A stretch of DNA of 30,534 nt, from the IMG/VR virus record IMGVR_UViG_3300030333_002870, positions 1-30,534 of that record; one strand, written 5' to 3'. The DNA is from a virus. Shown piece after piece: positions 6,646 to 14,999 of the stretch (position 1 is its first letter; every line of letters starts with the position of its first letter). Made by a program: the position numbers and the translations under genes. A model generated the notes under the pieces. The model saw only the letters and a list, made by a program, of their open reading frames with translations, was not told where the DNA came from and ran no database searches.

Positions 6646-8102
6646 TGAAACTTGGAATAATTGTCCCATATCGTAAACGACCGGGACATCTTCGTAAGTT
6701 TCGTCAATCTATTGAATCTTATTTGAAAGGCCAAGATTATCAATTAATCGTGGTTGAACAATCAGACGATTTACCATTTAATCGTGGTAAATTGTTGAAC
6801 ATAGGATTTCAGTATGCGGTAAGACAACAATGTGATTATGTTGTATTTCACGATGTTGATATGTTGCCAGTAGATGTAGATTATTCTTATTCAGATGTTC
6901 CAACTCATCTTGCCACAGGATTTACCAATAGGCATGGTGAAACTTCAAACAGAGAAGTATTTGATACATACTTCGGTGGTGTAACTTTATTTCCAATTGA
7001 TTTATTCAAAAAGGTAAATGGTTATTCCAATGAATATTGGGGATGGGGATTTGAAGATGATGACTTGTTAATGAGATTAACAGAGCAACACATTTTTACC
7101 GATACCACTTACTACGAAGTTCCCAAATTAAATACATCAGCTTTGTATCTACACGGAGATAAAAGTTATATACAATGTCCTAACAATATAAATCTAAACA
7201 AAGACTTTACACTACACATATCTTTTAAACCAGATGAAATTGTACCTGACTACAATAAAATGTTTGACGAATATTGTGTGTTTAGTATTGAGGGTTGGGA
7301 TACAACAATTGCATACAATTCTTTCAATAGATATAAATTTGAATATTGGGATGCTGAAAAAAATTGTCATCAAATTACATCAAAATATTCTTATCCTAAA
7401 TTTACCAACATTACAATTACTTACGACAGACACGAAAAATATTTGTCAATGTATCAAGACGGAGTAAAAATTGGTGAACATATATTAAAAAGTAAATTTT
7501 TAGATACAAAAAAAGCTTGGTTCAATATTGGTATTGGAGCGACAGATAGAGATGATGACATAAAAAGTTTTCGTGGTTATGTAAATGAGTTTGCTTATTG
7601 GGACAAACAATTACAACCAAACGAAATAAAAGAGTTACACGAATCACAAGGATTTAGTCTACTAAACAACTATGAACAATATAGTAGTTCATACAATCTA
7701 AAAACTTATTATGATTTCAAACACATCAAGTTAAAGTCAGATTATTTTTATGATGAAGGTAAAATGTTAAACTTAAAAACTAATGAATATGACGCATTAA
7801 CCTTTCATTGTATTCCAAAAACATTTCATTCGATTGAGAGAAAAGAAATATCTATTCCCGCCAGACGACAATCGAAGTTTGAAATGTTAAAGCATGAATC
7901 AGAAGGTTACCAAGAGGGTGGATATGGTAGAGTTTCTGGTGGTTGGAAAACTGAATCAACACGACTAAATCAGATTAGATTTTACAATCAAGTTCGTAAT
8001 AATCAAACTGAGTTAGCAACAGATGGATTAACATCATTAAAGTTTAAAGGTGTTTCTAAAACTGAACAAGACAACTATACATTTATATCGGTGGAGTTAT
8101 GA
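6645..8102 (+). CDS. GT7 (beta-1,4-galactosyltransferase-like) enzyme with inserted LamG domain, copy 1
   Basis: 485 residues with every landmark of family GT7: IVPYRKR (6-12), FNRGKLLNIGF (45-55), the metal-binding DVDML (70-74), and the signature WGWGFEDDDLLMR (132-144). The family C-terminal part appears only at about 405-485: RRQSKFEMLKH with candidate metal ligand His416, then TDGLTSLKFKGV and a closing YTFISVEL. These match the RR..HxxD and SDGLNSLxYxV ends of vertebrate beta4GalT. Between the halves lies a LamG/concanavalin-like module, about 164-335. It starts ALYLHGDKSYIQCP, continues FTLHISFKPDE and closes with GYVNEFAYWDKQLQPNEIKEL, the classic LamG last strand and helix. The lectin-like domain is therefore nested inside the transferase. 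It should transfer Gal or GalNAc-type sugars from UDP-sugar; the insert may hold the acceptor glycan. Its stop overlaps the next start (ATGA). Confidence 0.82.
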   Translation: MKLGIIVPYRKRPGHLRKFRQSIESYLKGQDYQLIVVEQSDDLPFNRGKLLNIGFQYAVRQQCDYVVFHDVDMLPVDVDYSYSDVPTHLATGFTNRHGETSNREVFDTYFGGVTLFPIDLFKKVNGYSNEYWGWGFEDDDLLMRLTEQHIFTDTTYYEVPKLNTSALYLHGDKSYIQCPNNINLNKDFTLHISFKPDEIVPDYNKMFDEYCVFSIEGWDTTIAYNSFNRYKFEYWDAEKNCHQITSKYSYPKFTNITITYDRHEKYLSMYQDGVKIGEHILKSKFLDTKKAWFNIGIGATDRDDDIKSFRGYVNEFAYWDKQLQPNEIKELHESQGFSLLNNYEQYSSSYNLKTYYDFKHIKLKSDYFYDEGKMLNLKTNEYDALTFHCIPKTFHSIERKEISIPARRQSKFEMLKHESEGYQEGGYGRVSGGWKTESTRLNQIRFYNQVRNNQTELATDGLTSLKFKGVSKTEQDNYTFISVEL

Positions 8103-9544
8103 AGTTAGGAGTTTGCATACCATATCGTGATAGTGGAGATGGAGTTCGTCAAGGACACTTGGATAGGTTAATACCACACTTAGAAGAATTTTTAGGTAAA
8201 CAAGGTATTGACTTTACTTGTTATGTAGGACATCAGATTGATTATGAAAAGTTTCATAGAAGTGGGACTAAAAATGTTGCATATTTACAAGCAAAAAAAG
8301 ATGGGTGTGACTATTTTGCATTTCACGATGTTGATATGTTACCTTATGATGATTGTTATTATGGACATCCTGGCGATACACCAAAACATATAGCAACTTG
8401 GTTATCACAATGGGGTTATACTTTACGAGATACAGAATACTTTGGTGGAGTAGTGATATTCACAGCAGAACAATTTGAAAAAATCAACGGATACAATACT
8501 GAATATGTTGGTTGGGGTATGGAAGATGATGATTTGTATTGGAGATGTGTGAAAAAGGGTTATTTTGTTCAACCAACTTTTGATACAATTAAACAAAAAA
8601 TGGTTTTATCATTAGATGGAAAATCTACTTGTATCAAAGTTAATCCTTCAAGACAACTAAAAAGAATACCTACTGATAGTTTTAAAATAGAAGTTATTTG
8701 TAAACCTGAAATACCCGAACACGAGCCAGAACATTTAATTGGTAAAGGAAACAATAGATATCTTAAGTATCCAATTTTATCAAAAATAGGATATGATTTT
8801 GGTATAGATTATAATAATAGTAATGCTTTCGCATCATCAATGTGGGATTGGAAAAACCAACACATTTATCGTTGGAGACGAAGATATCAAAACAATTGGA
8901 CAAAAGTTAGTTTGATACACGACAAAGACAACAAAAAAATCAGTTTTCAAATCAACGACCAAGACTTAGGAGAAAAGTTTGGTATTCAACAATCAACAAT
9001 TGAGTATGAAGAAAAATTAAAACGATATGGAAACAATCCTTTTTGGATTGGTTGTAATGACCCACTTGCTTGGGAAGGACAAAGATTTTTCAAAGGAGAA
9101 ATAGCAGAAGTAAAGATGTGGGATGCTTATGATGAATTAGTTTTACATTACGATATGACAAAGTCAATATGTTGCGACCAAGGTTGTCGTAGATGTAAAG
9201 AAAATATTGTAAAAGACTTAAGTGGTTATGAAAACCACGGAGAAATACAAAATCGTGGGATTAGATTTTTACAAAATACAGAAGTAATTAAATTAAATCC
9301 AGAACCACATAGAAGATATGGAACTATGGAGTGTATGTATCACGATGATGAAGGAATAATTAATAATCAATTTCAAGGAGATGTAGAACAAACATCTAAG
9401 AATGAAATACTATATAGAAAGAAAATGCAAAAGGGTGAAGTTGATATCGATAAATCAGGATTGAACTCTATGAAATATAAAATAGATAGTATTGATACTA
9501 TTTATAATAGACACAAGTTAATTAATGTAAGGTTTAATGGCTAA
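8099..9544 (+). CDS. GT7 (beta-1,4-galactosyltransferase-like) enzyme with inserted LamG domain, copy 2
   Basis: 481 residues, tandem paralogue of the preceding gene. IPYRDSGDG (7-15), HDVDML (76-81) and YVGWGMEDDDLYWR (136-149) give the GT7 donor and acceptor sites. The FNR motif is degenerate (FHRSGTKNVAYLQA, 52-65). The nested LamG runs about 167-392: MVLSLDGKSTCIKVN, FKIEVICKPE, FFKGEIAEVKMW and the diagnostic DLSGYENHGEI (373-383). The GT7 fold resumes with PHRRYGTMECMYHDDEG (403-419), including candidate metal ligand His415, and SGLNSMKYKIDSI (453-465). A Cys cluster (ICCDQGCRRC, 357-366) in the late LamG part may bind metal or form a structural site. The Shine-Dalgarno GGTGGAG lies inside the previous gene. 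The sequence differs enough from copy 1 to suggest a different donor or linkage. Confidence 0.82.
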   Translation: MKLGVCIPYRDSGDGVRQGHLDRLIPHLEEFLGKQGIDFTCYVGHQIDYEKFHRSGTKNVAYLQAKKDGCDYFAFHDVDMLPYDDCYYGHPGDTPKHIATWLSQWGYTLRDTEYFGGVVIFTAEQFEKINGYNTEYVGWGMEDDDLYWRCVKKGYFVQPTFDTIKQKMVLSLDGKSTCIKVNPSRQLKRIPTDSFKIEVICKPEIPEHEPEHLIGKGNNRYLKYPILSKIGYDFGIDYNNSNAFASSMWDWKNQHIYRWRRRYQNNWTKVSLIHDKDNKKISFQINDQDLGEKFGIQQSTIEYEEKLKRYGNNPFWIGCNDPLAWEGQRFFKGEIAEVKMWDAYDELVLHYDMTKSICCDQGCRRCKENIVKDLSGYENHGEIQNRGIRFLQNTEVIKLNPEPHRRYGTMECMYHDDEGIINNQFQGDVEQTSKNEILYRKKMQKGEVDIDKSGLNSMKYKIDSIDTIYNRHKLINVRFNG

Positions 9545-10958
9545 AAAAAGACACAGATTAGAAAATCCACACTATTCTGAGATGGAAAGAAAACTTAATG
9601 AAGTTGGACCCGGTATGTGTTTGGCTAAGTGGACACAAGTCACACTACAATTGCAAACAGGACACAATCATAGTTGTCACCATCCAAGAACACACAAAAT
9701 CAATCTAAAAGAGATTGCACGAAATCCAAGTGCCCTACACAATACACAATACAAAAAACTTCGTAGAAAAGAAATGTTAACAGGTAAAAGGCCAGTTGAA
9801 TGTGATTATTGTTGGAATGTAGAGGATAATTCAGATAGATTTTCAGACAGAACATTTAAGTCAAACGAAAGTTGGTCAAGACCACATTTTGATGAAATCG
9901 TAAATCAAGATTGGAGAGAAGATTTTAATCCAAGATATGTAGAGGTGGCATTCTCAAATGCTTGTAATTTTAAATGTAGTTATTGCGCACCTGCTTTCTC
10001 AACAACTTGGATGGAAGAAATAAAAAACTATGGAGCTTATCCAACAACTGATGAATTTAATTCACTTAAATACAATAAACTTGAAGATAAATTACCAATA
10101 CCACAAAGAGAAAGTAATCCTTACGCAGACGCATTTTGGAAATGGTGGCCAGACCTTTATCAAGATTTACACACATTTAGAATCACAGGTGGTGAACCAC
10201 TATTAGCACAAGATACTTGGAAAGTATTAGATTATGTTCTTGAACAAAAAGAACCAAACAAAAAATTAAATCTTTCAATTAATTCTAACCTTGGTGTGCC
10301 AGATAATTTGATTGATAAGTTGATTGAAAAACTAAAAAGAATTGAAGACGAGGAAAGAGTTAATGAATTAGTAATTTTTACATCAGTTGATACTTGGGGT
10401 GAACAAGCTGAATATATTCGACACGGATTAGAGTTCAATCGTTTTTGGTATAACTTAGAAAAAATACTATCATCATTGGATAGAGTAGTTGTGACAATTA
10501 TGTCTACTTACAATGCACTATCAGTTCCAAACTATTCTAAATTAATTGACGGAGTTTATGATTTAAAAAGAAGATATGGTTCATCAGATAGATATTGGAA
10601 CTCAGCAGTGTTTTTAGATTCAAGCTATTTAAGATATCCAACACATCAAACTGTTCAAGTCCTAAGTGACTATTGGAATCCAAAAATATTTGAACACGCA
10701 CAATTAGCAGACTTTTATTCTATTCCAAACTTTGAAAAACAACATTATGGATTTTCAGATACAGAAATACAAAAACTAAAAAGAATATGGGATTGGAAAA
10801 TTGCAGAATGGGACGGAAAAGAAGAACAAGTTAGAGAACATAGATATAACTTTGGTAAGTTTTTTAAAGAACACGATGTAAGAAGAGGAACAGATTTTAG
10901 AAAGGCATTTCCTGAGTTAGAATCATTTTATGTTGAGTGTTTGAGGATGAAATTGTGA
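9537..10958 (+). CDS. Twitch-domain radical SAM protein
   Basis: 473 residues. The radical SAM CxxxCxxC motif is CNFKCSYC with Cys143, Cys147 and Cys150, which bind the 4Fe-4S cluster that cleaves S-adenosylmethionine. TGGEPLL (217-223) is the SAM amino-group motif. The N-terminal stretch has GHNHSCHHP (42-50) and VECDYCWNVE (87-96), extra Cys that fit the twitch-type auxiliary cluster region. A Cys at about 470 near the C-terminus may complete it. The family is recurrent in marine T4-like phages, where its product is unknown. It sits between the GT7-LamG enzymes and a free LamG protein, so it may modify a peptide, a fibre protein or a sugar precursor. It overlaps the upstream gene by eight bases with an AAGG Shine-Dalgarno. 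Assignment to radical SAM is firm; the substrate is not visible. Confidence 0.85.
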   Translation: MAKKRHRLENPHYSEMERKLNEVGPGMCLAKWTQVTLQLQTGHNHSCHHPRTHKINLKEIARNPSALHNTQYKKLRRKEMLTGKRPVECDYCWNVEDNSDRFSDRTFKSNESWSRPHFDEIVNQDWREDFNPRYVEVAFSNACNFKCSYCAPAFSTTWMEEIKNYGAYPTTDEFNSLKYNKLEDKLPIPQRESNPYADAFWKWWPDLYQDLHTFRITGGEPLLAQDTWKVLDYVLEQKEPNKKLNLSINSNLGVPDNLIDKLIEKLKRIEDEERVNELVIFTSVDTWGEQAEYIRHGLEFNRFWYNLEKILSSLDRVVVTIMSTYNALSVPNYSKLIDGVYDLKRRYGSSDRYWNSAVFLDSSYLRYPTHQTVQVLSDYWNPKIFEHAQLADFYSIPNFEKQHYGFSDTEIQKLKRIWDWKIAEWDGKEEQVREHRYNFGKFFKEHDVRRGTDFRKAFPELESFYVECLRMKL

Positions 10959-11611
10959 TAAAACTTAATGGAAAAGGTTGTTGGCTATTAGCAAATTATA
11001 GTCGTAATATGGTTTCAACTTACACAACAAAACAATTAGTAAATGATGATTTTGAAATAAAGGTTGATTGTAGAGTACATTGGCAAAAAATAATAAAGTC
11101 TGGAGTACACTACACAGGAGTAGTTTGTTTTAATGGAGCACACTTTGGTATTTTGTGTAAATATTATAACGGATATGCTATGATATCAGCTGAAGTTTGG
11201 TCTGAACACGAAGGTAAGAATATTGTTAACGAAGCTCAAGTTTTGATAAGAGATGATAAATTAAAAGAAGATGATTGGAGAGAGATAAGATTAATTTATA
11301 AGAAGAATGAATCAATCACTATTGTAACTACTGAAGGTAGAGAAACAACAGAAATACAAGGTGAAATATTAGATTACGCAGGTTCATATATGTGGGTTGG
11401 TTGTTGTGATAATCACAAACACACACCTAAAGAATATCAAGGAGATTGGTATGGTGAAATAAGAACTATATCGGTACACGGAAAAGATAGATATTTTGCT
11501 GATTATGACTTCAATAAAAAGACTCGATACAAAGTTTATGATAATAGTGGTAATGGAAATCACTTAATTGCTAAACATTTAAATGAGGAAGGATTTATAA
11601 TAATTTACTAA
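10955..11611 (+). CDS. Free-standing LamG (concanavalin-like) domain protein
   Basis: 218 residues when started at GTG 10955. That start gives a GTGA overlap with the radical SAM stop and a GAGGA Shine-Dalgarno seven bases upstream; another GTG at 10937 has no such signal. The protein is essentially one LamG domain: a first strand (IKLNGKGCWLLANY), FEIKVDCRVHWQ, paired strands with WREIRLIYKKNESITIV, YMWVGCCDNH and YGEIRTISVHG. It ends with VYDNSGNGNHLIAKHL, the Asp-x-SGNGNH motif that closes many LamG modules. No catalytic motif or signal peptide is present. It corresponds to the insert of the two GT7 genes just upstream but without the transferase halves. Probably a carbohydrate-binding accessory protein for glycan synthesis, or a virion lectin. 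Confidence 0.7.
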   Translation: MIKLNGKGCWLLANYSRNMVSTYTTKQLVNDDFEIKVDCRVHWQKIIKSGVHYTGVVCFNGAHFGILCKYYNGYAMISAEVWSEHEGKNIVNEAQVLIRDDKLKEDDWREIRLIYKKNESITIVTTEGRETTEIQGEILDYAGSYMWVGCCDNHKHTPKEYQGDWYGEIRTISVHGKDRYFADYDFNKKTRYKVYDNSGNGNHLIAKHLNEEGFIIIY

Positions 11612-12039
11612 TGATACTAATATCACATAGAGGAAATATAAATGGTTCAAAGCCAGAGATGGAAAACAAACCAGAGTATGTACAACAAGCATTAGATTTA
11701 GGATATGATGTAGAAATAGATGTTTGGCTAATAGATGGTAATTTTTTCTTAGGACACGACGAACCACAATATCAAGTTCACGGAACTTTTTTGATGAAAA
11801 AAGGTTTGTGGTGTCACGCTAAAAATATCGACGCATTTTATCTTATGAGTCTTGATAGTAGAGTACATTGTTTTTCACACGATAGAGATGAAGTAGCATT
11901 AACATCAAGAGGATATTTTTGGTCATCGTCAGAAAATGAAATGACAAGTAAATCCATTTGTGTTATGCCATCAGACTATATAGATTTACCAAAAAATATA
12001 GCAGGGGTTTGTTCAGATAATATAGGAAGTTATAAATGA
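11611..12039 (+). CDS. Mini glycerophosphodiester phosphodiesterase-like protein
   Basis: 142 residues with the active-site landmarks of the GDPD/PI-PLC-like TIM barrel: SHRGN (5-9, catalytic His6), EIDVWLIDG (35-43, metal ligands E35 and D37), and FLGHD (46-50, second catalytic His49). GLWCHAKN then supplies a Lys/His strand. The late part, VHCFSHDRDEVALTSRGYFW followed by SICVMPSD, matches a short phosphodiesterase group found in phages and environmental bacteria. Usual GDPDs are about 250 residues, so this is roughly half a barrel, perhaps dimeric or a minimal form. GDPDs hydrolyse glycerophosphodiesters; here the target could be a glycerol-phosphate or sugar-phosphate substituent of a surface glycan. 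One-base overlap upstream, ATGA overlap downstream. Confidence 0.62.
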   Translation: MILISHRGNINGSKPEMENKPEYVQQALDLGYDVEIDVWLIDGNFFLGHDEPQYQVHGTFLMKKGLWCHAKNIDAFYLMSLDSRVHCFSHDRDEVALTSRGYFWSSSENEMTSKSICVMPSDYIDLPKNIAGVCSDNIGSYK

Positions 12040-12869
12040 AAAAATTAATATTATGTGACGGAGATAGTTGGACTGCAGGAGATATAATAAATCCTGAACT
12101 TAAATTATCAGGTGAAGAACATCCGTATGTTAATCATCCAAAAAATGATGATTACAGATTACCAAAAGTCTGGCCACATAAATTAGGTAAATCACTAAAT
12201 ATTGATGTTTTAAATATAGCTCACGCTGGTAGTTCAAATGATGGTGTTGTTCGTAGGACAACGAGAAAAGTAAAAGAATTGTTATTAGAATACAAAGCAG
12301 AAGACTTGTTCGTAATAATAGGTTGGTCGTCGCCAGAGAGAAAAGATTTTTATTATAGGGGAGAGCATGAGTCTTGGGAAACTATTTATCCTGCTCAGGG
12401 ATTTTCTTATGATGAAGATTTAAAAAATTTCTATAATACATATGTAGAAAAATTTTGGAATGATGTTGAGTATGTTGAAAGATATATACAACAAAACTTA
12501 TTACTACATTACTATTTAAAGGAACACAATATAGACCATATATTTTTTGACGCATTTTATGAAACTAAAGGTGAAAGAAGTCTCTTCAATTCTACTGACA
12601 TTGACGACATAATTATAAAAGTAGGATACGATACAAAAGGTCACTATGAATTAATAGAATACTTTTTAGAACTCAAAAAAGAATTTACATTAGACACTAC
12701 TTTTAGAAATTATTTGCTTGACAAAGATAAACCATTTACCTACGAGGGTGAAGAGCTTCATTCATTTAAAGAAGACACATTTGATGATGAGTTTCACCAC
12801 CCATCAGAATTAGGACACAAACAATGGGCTAACTACTTAAAGGATAAGTTATATGAAAAAATTGTATGA
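12036..12869 (+). CDS. SGNH-hydrolase-like protein 2
   Basis: 277 residues. Block I is LCDGDSWTAGD (6-16) with candidate nucleophile Ser11, a nearly canonical GDSxTxG. NIAHAGSSNDGVVRRT carries the Gly and Asn oxyanion block, LFVIIGWSSPERKDFYY the central strand, and FHHPSELGHKQWANYL the C-terminal candidate His255 and helix. A middle insertion (about 115-190) is mostly helical and aromatic. No signal peptide is present, so it acts in the cytoplasm. ATGA overlap with the GDPD-like gene; overlaps the next gene by 17 bases. It is more GDSL-like than copies 1 and 4 and closest in pattern to the copy at 26810-27574. Likely esterase or acyltransferase/deacetylase on a glycan; the substrate is unknown. 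Confidence 0.66.
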   Translation: MKKLILCDGDSWTAGDIINPELKLSGEEHPYVNHPKNDDYRLPKVWPHKLGKSLNIDVLNIAHAGSSNDGVVRRTTRKVKELLLEYKAEDLFVIIGWSSPERKDFYYRGEHESWETIYPAQGFSYDEDLKNFYNTYVEKFWNDVEYVERYIQQNLLLHYYLKEHNIDHIFFDAFYETKGERSLFNSTDIDDIIIKVGYDTKGHYELIEYFLELKKEFTLDTTFRNYLLDKDKPFTYEGEELHSFKEDTFDDEFHHPSELGHKQWANYLKDKLYEKIV

Positions 12870-13617
12870 TAAAAGTAAAAAAGGAACAATAATACTTTCA
12901 CACTATCGTTCAGGTGGAACACAACTAAAACTAATTATATCAAATGTTTTACGAGCAAATGATATGGGTGAGTTGGATTTTGATTTAGAAACAACGGATT
13001 TAAAAAAAGACTTTTATTCAAAATTGTCAGAAGATAGTTATAGTGTTACACTTGTTAATAATCCAATCGTTATTTCTTGGATAAATAATAATAAAGATGT
13101 GTTTGAATATTTAGAAAAAAACTTTCATATTGTTGGATTAAAAAGAAAAGATAATGTGAAGTGTTTATTATCATTGGGTTTATGGGAAAGATTAATAGCA
13201 TCTGGCTTGTTTGAGTCTTATGACTTATGGACAAAAGAGAATATGGAACAATTTCATAAAAGTGTTACAGAAAACTTATTACCACCAAAAGAAGTTGGTA
13301 TAGGATACAGAAGTATAGTGGAAAGTAATCATCATTCACACCATAATCATTTACATCAAATTGTCAAAATATACTTAGATGAGTTAAGTGTATTAGAAAC
13401 ACTTTGTAGTAGGTTTGAAGTTGATATGATACATTACGAAGACTATGAGTTTAACAAAAAGTTTTTAGTAGACTACTTTCCAAATATTTGTGATGCTAAG
13501 AAAACTATTGAAGATACCTATCTTGGAAAAATACCATATGTATCGTCTGACTATTTAGTCTACTACGAAGATAGTGTTAGAAAAATTTTAAAAAGTTGGG
13601 GAGTTACAAGTGACTAA
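12853..13617 (+). CDS. Sulfotransferase-like protein
   Basis: 254 residues. TIILSHYRSGGTQLKLIISN (12-31) resembles the 5'-phosphosulfate loop of PAPS-dependent sulfotransferases (PRSGTT-L form). FHIVGLKRKDNVKCLLSL resembles the 3'-phosphate motif (RxxxxxxxS). The spacing between them is in the family range and the length (usual 250-300) fits. A His-rich run (NHHSHHNHLHQ) occurs in the middle. The start at 12853 has an AGGA Shine-Dalgarno eight bases upstream. If active it would move sulfate from PAPS to a sugar hydroxyl, consistent with the surrounding glycan genes. No PAPS-making enzyme is in the window, so the host would have to supply it. The alternative is another P-loop-like protein with degenerate sites. 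Moderate confidence. Confidence 0.5.
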   Translation: MKKLYDKSKKGTIILSHYRSGGTQLKLIISNVLRANDMGELDFDLETTDLKKDFYSKLSEDSYSVTLVNNPIVISWINNNKDVFEYLEKNFHIVGLKRKDNVKCLLSLGLWERLIASGLFESYDLWTKENMEQFHKSVTENLLPPKEVGIGYRSIVESNHHSHHNHLHQIVKIYLDELSVLETLCSRFEVDMIHYEDYEFNKKFLVDYFPNICDAKKTIEDTYLGKIPYVSSDYLVYYEDSVRKILKSWGVTSD

Positions 13618-14230
13618 GTTAATTATATTTGATTTGGATGGAGTGTTAGTTGATGCGAAAGAAATACATTACAACGCACTAAATAAAGCACTTAAAAACA
13701 TAGACAAAAAATATGTTATCAATCGTGATGAGCATTTATCTATGTATGATGGAAATCCTACAAGAACAAAATTAAAAATGTTATCACAACAAAAAGGGTT
13801 ACCATACGAACTACACGATACCATTTGGGAGGACAAACAAAATTTAACGATACAAATGATTAATGATTTAGAAGAGGATGAACGACTAATTAATGTATTG
13901 GAACGATTAGAACAAGATGGATATATATTGTGTTGTGCAACTAATTCAGTTAGACATAGTGCAACAATACAACTAACAAGAAGAGGTTTTATTGACCACT
14001 TAGAATTTGTATTTACTAATCAAGATGTGGTAAATCCAAAACCAAATACAGAAATTTATTTAAGATGTATGATTAAAGCTGGAGTTAGTCCAAAAGAAAC
14101 AATTATATTAGAGGATTCAGAATTAGGGAGAAAAGGTGCAAGAGCAACAGGTTCGCCAGTGTTGGAAATAGAAAACTCTGCTGATGTCACCTATCGTAAG
14201 ATACGAAAGTTTATTGATAATGTCAAGTAA
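13610..14230 (+). CDS. HAD-superfamily phosphatase, beta-phosphoglucomutase-like
   Basis: 206 residues starting at GTG 13610, with a strong GGGGAG Shine-Dalgarno six bases upstream, and overlapping the previous stop. All HAD motifs are visible: FDLDGVLVD (7-15; nucleophile Asp8, acid/base Asp10), CATNS (109-113), NPKP with Lys144, and LEDSELGRKGARATG (167-181; E168 and D169 metal site). The helical cap between motif I and II is the C1 type of beta-phosphoglucomutase and sugar phosphatases. It hydrolyses or isomerises a sugar phosphate in the cytoplasm. Within this cluster a role in preparing a phosphorylated sugar precursor, for example after the NeuB-like step, is plausible. Confidence 0.82.
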   Translation: MTKLIIFDLDGVLVDAKEIHYNALNKALKNIDKKYVINRDEHLSMYDGNPTRTKLKMLSQQKGLPYELHDTIWEDKQNLTIQMINDLEEDERLINVLERLEQDGYILCCATNSVRHSATIQLTRRGFIDHLEFVFTNQDVVNPKPNTEIYLRCMIKAGVSPKETIILEDSELGRKGARATGSPVLEIENSADVTYRKIRKFIDNVK

Positions 14231-14999
14231 AAAATACAAAAATATTTACATAAATGGTTGTAGTTTTACAGCAGGACACCATCTTTTATATGAATCATCT
14301 TGGCCATATCTATTGGGTAAAAAGTTAGGATTAAACACCATAAGTAGAGCGGTCAACGGACAATCTTTTGATTCTATTTTTGTTAATACTATCAATCATT
14401 TAAGTATGTTAAATTCTGATGATACACTTGTGGTCGTTGGTACAACTTGGTCTACAAGATACTCAGTAGCTTTTGACGAGATTACAGGAAATGTAACACC
14501 AGTTGATGTGGTGGGTGAAAACACACACAAAAAATTAAAAGAAAACTTTGATGATAAAATACATCGTGATAGAAGACTATCATCACCATATACTTTTGAC
14601 AAATCAGAAATAAACGAATTGTATTATAAATTTTATGGGCGAGGTGATATTGGTAGACCAACTGAAAAAAAACAAAGATTCGATAAATTAATGATGTCTT
14701 TTGTAGAGTATTACGAATCAAGGTTAAAATATGATAACAATCTAATAAATAATCAACAATTAAATTTGTTGACAAAAATTGTAGCATTAGAGGGATTTTT
14801 AAAAAGTAATAATTTTAATTACAGGTTTATAGATTTTGCTGGTGAGACAAAAGTACAACACAATATTATTGACTTATTGGATAAGGAAAAAATTATAACT
14901 TTTGATGATGTATGGAAAGACAAATATGTTGAAGGGCATCCAACACAAGAGGGTGCAATAAATGTAAGTGAGGTTTTATATGATAGCTTTAATAGATAG
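14220..14999 (+). CDS. SGNH-hydrolase-like protein 3
   Basis: 259 residues from the ATG at 14220, which overlaps the HAD stop by 11 bases. An ATG at 14184 is in frame, but its extra 12 residues fall in sequence coding for the HAD C-terminus. Block I is INGCSFTAGH (11-20) with Ser15. SRAVNGQSFDSIFVN carries the Gly block, LVVVGTTWSTRYS the central strand, and VEGHPTQEGAINVSEVL the candidate catalytic His240. A long helical middle follows the RRLSSPYTF region. No signal peptide is present. It is one of five paralogues here; identity between copies looks low outside the blocks, so they probably act on different positions or sugars. Confidence 0.62.
   Translation: MSSKKYKNIYINGCSFTAGHHLLYESSWPYLLGKKLGLNTISRAVNGQSFDSIFVNTINHLSMLNSDDTLVVVGTTWSTRYSVAFDEITGNVTPVDVVGENTHKKLKENFDDKIHRDRRLSSPYTFDKSEINELYYKFYGRGDIGRPTEKKQRFDKLMMSFVEYYESRLKYDNNLINNQQLNLLTKIVALEGFLKSNNFNYRFIDFAGETKVQHNIIDLLDKEKIITFDDVWKDKYVEGHPTQEGAINVSEVLYDSFNR

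Noticed and set aside
14184-14219. N-terminal extension of SGNH protein 3
   Set aside because: Falls in the HAD C-terminal coding region; the ATG at 14220 places block I at the usual distance from the start.
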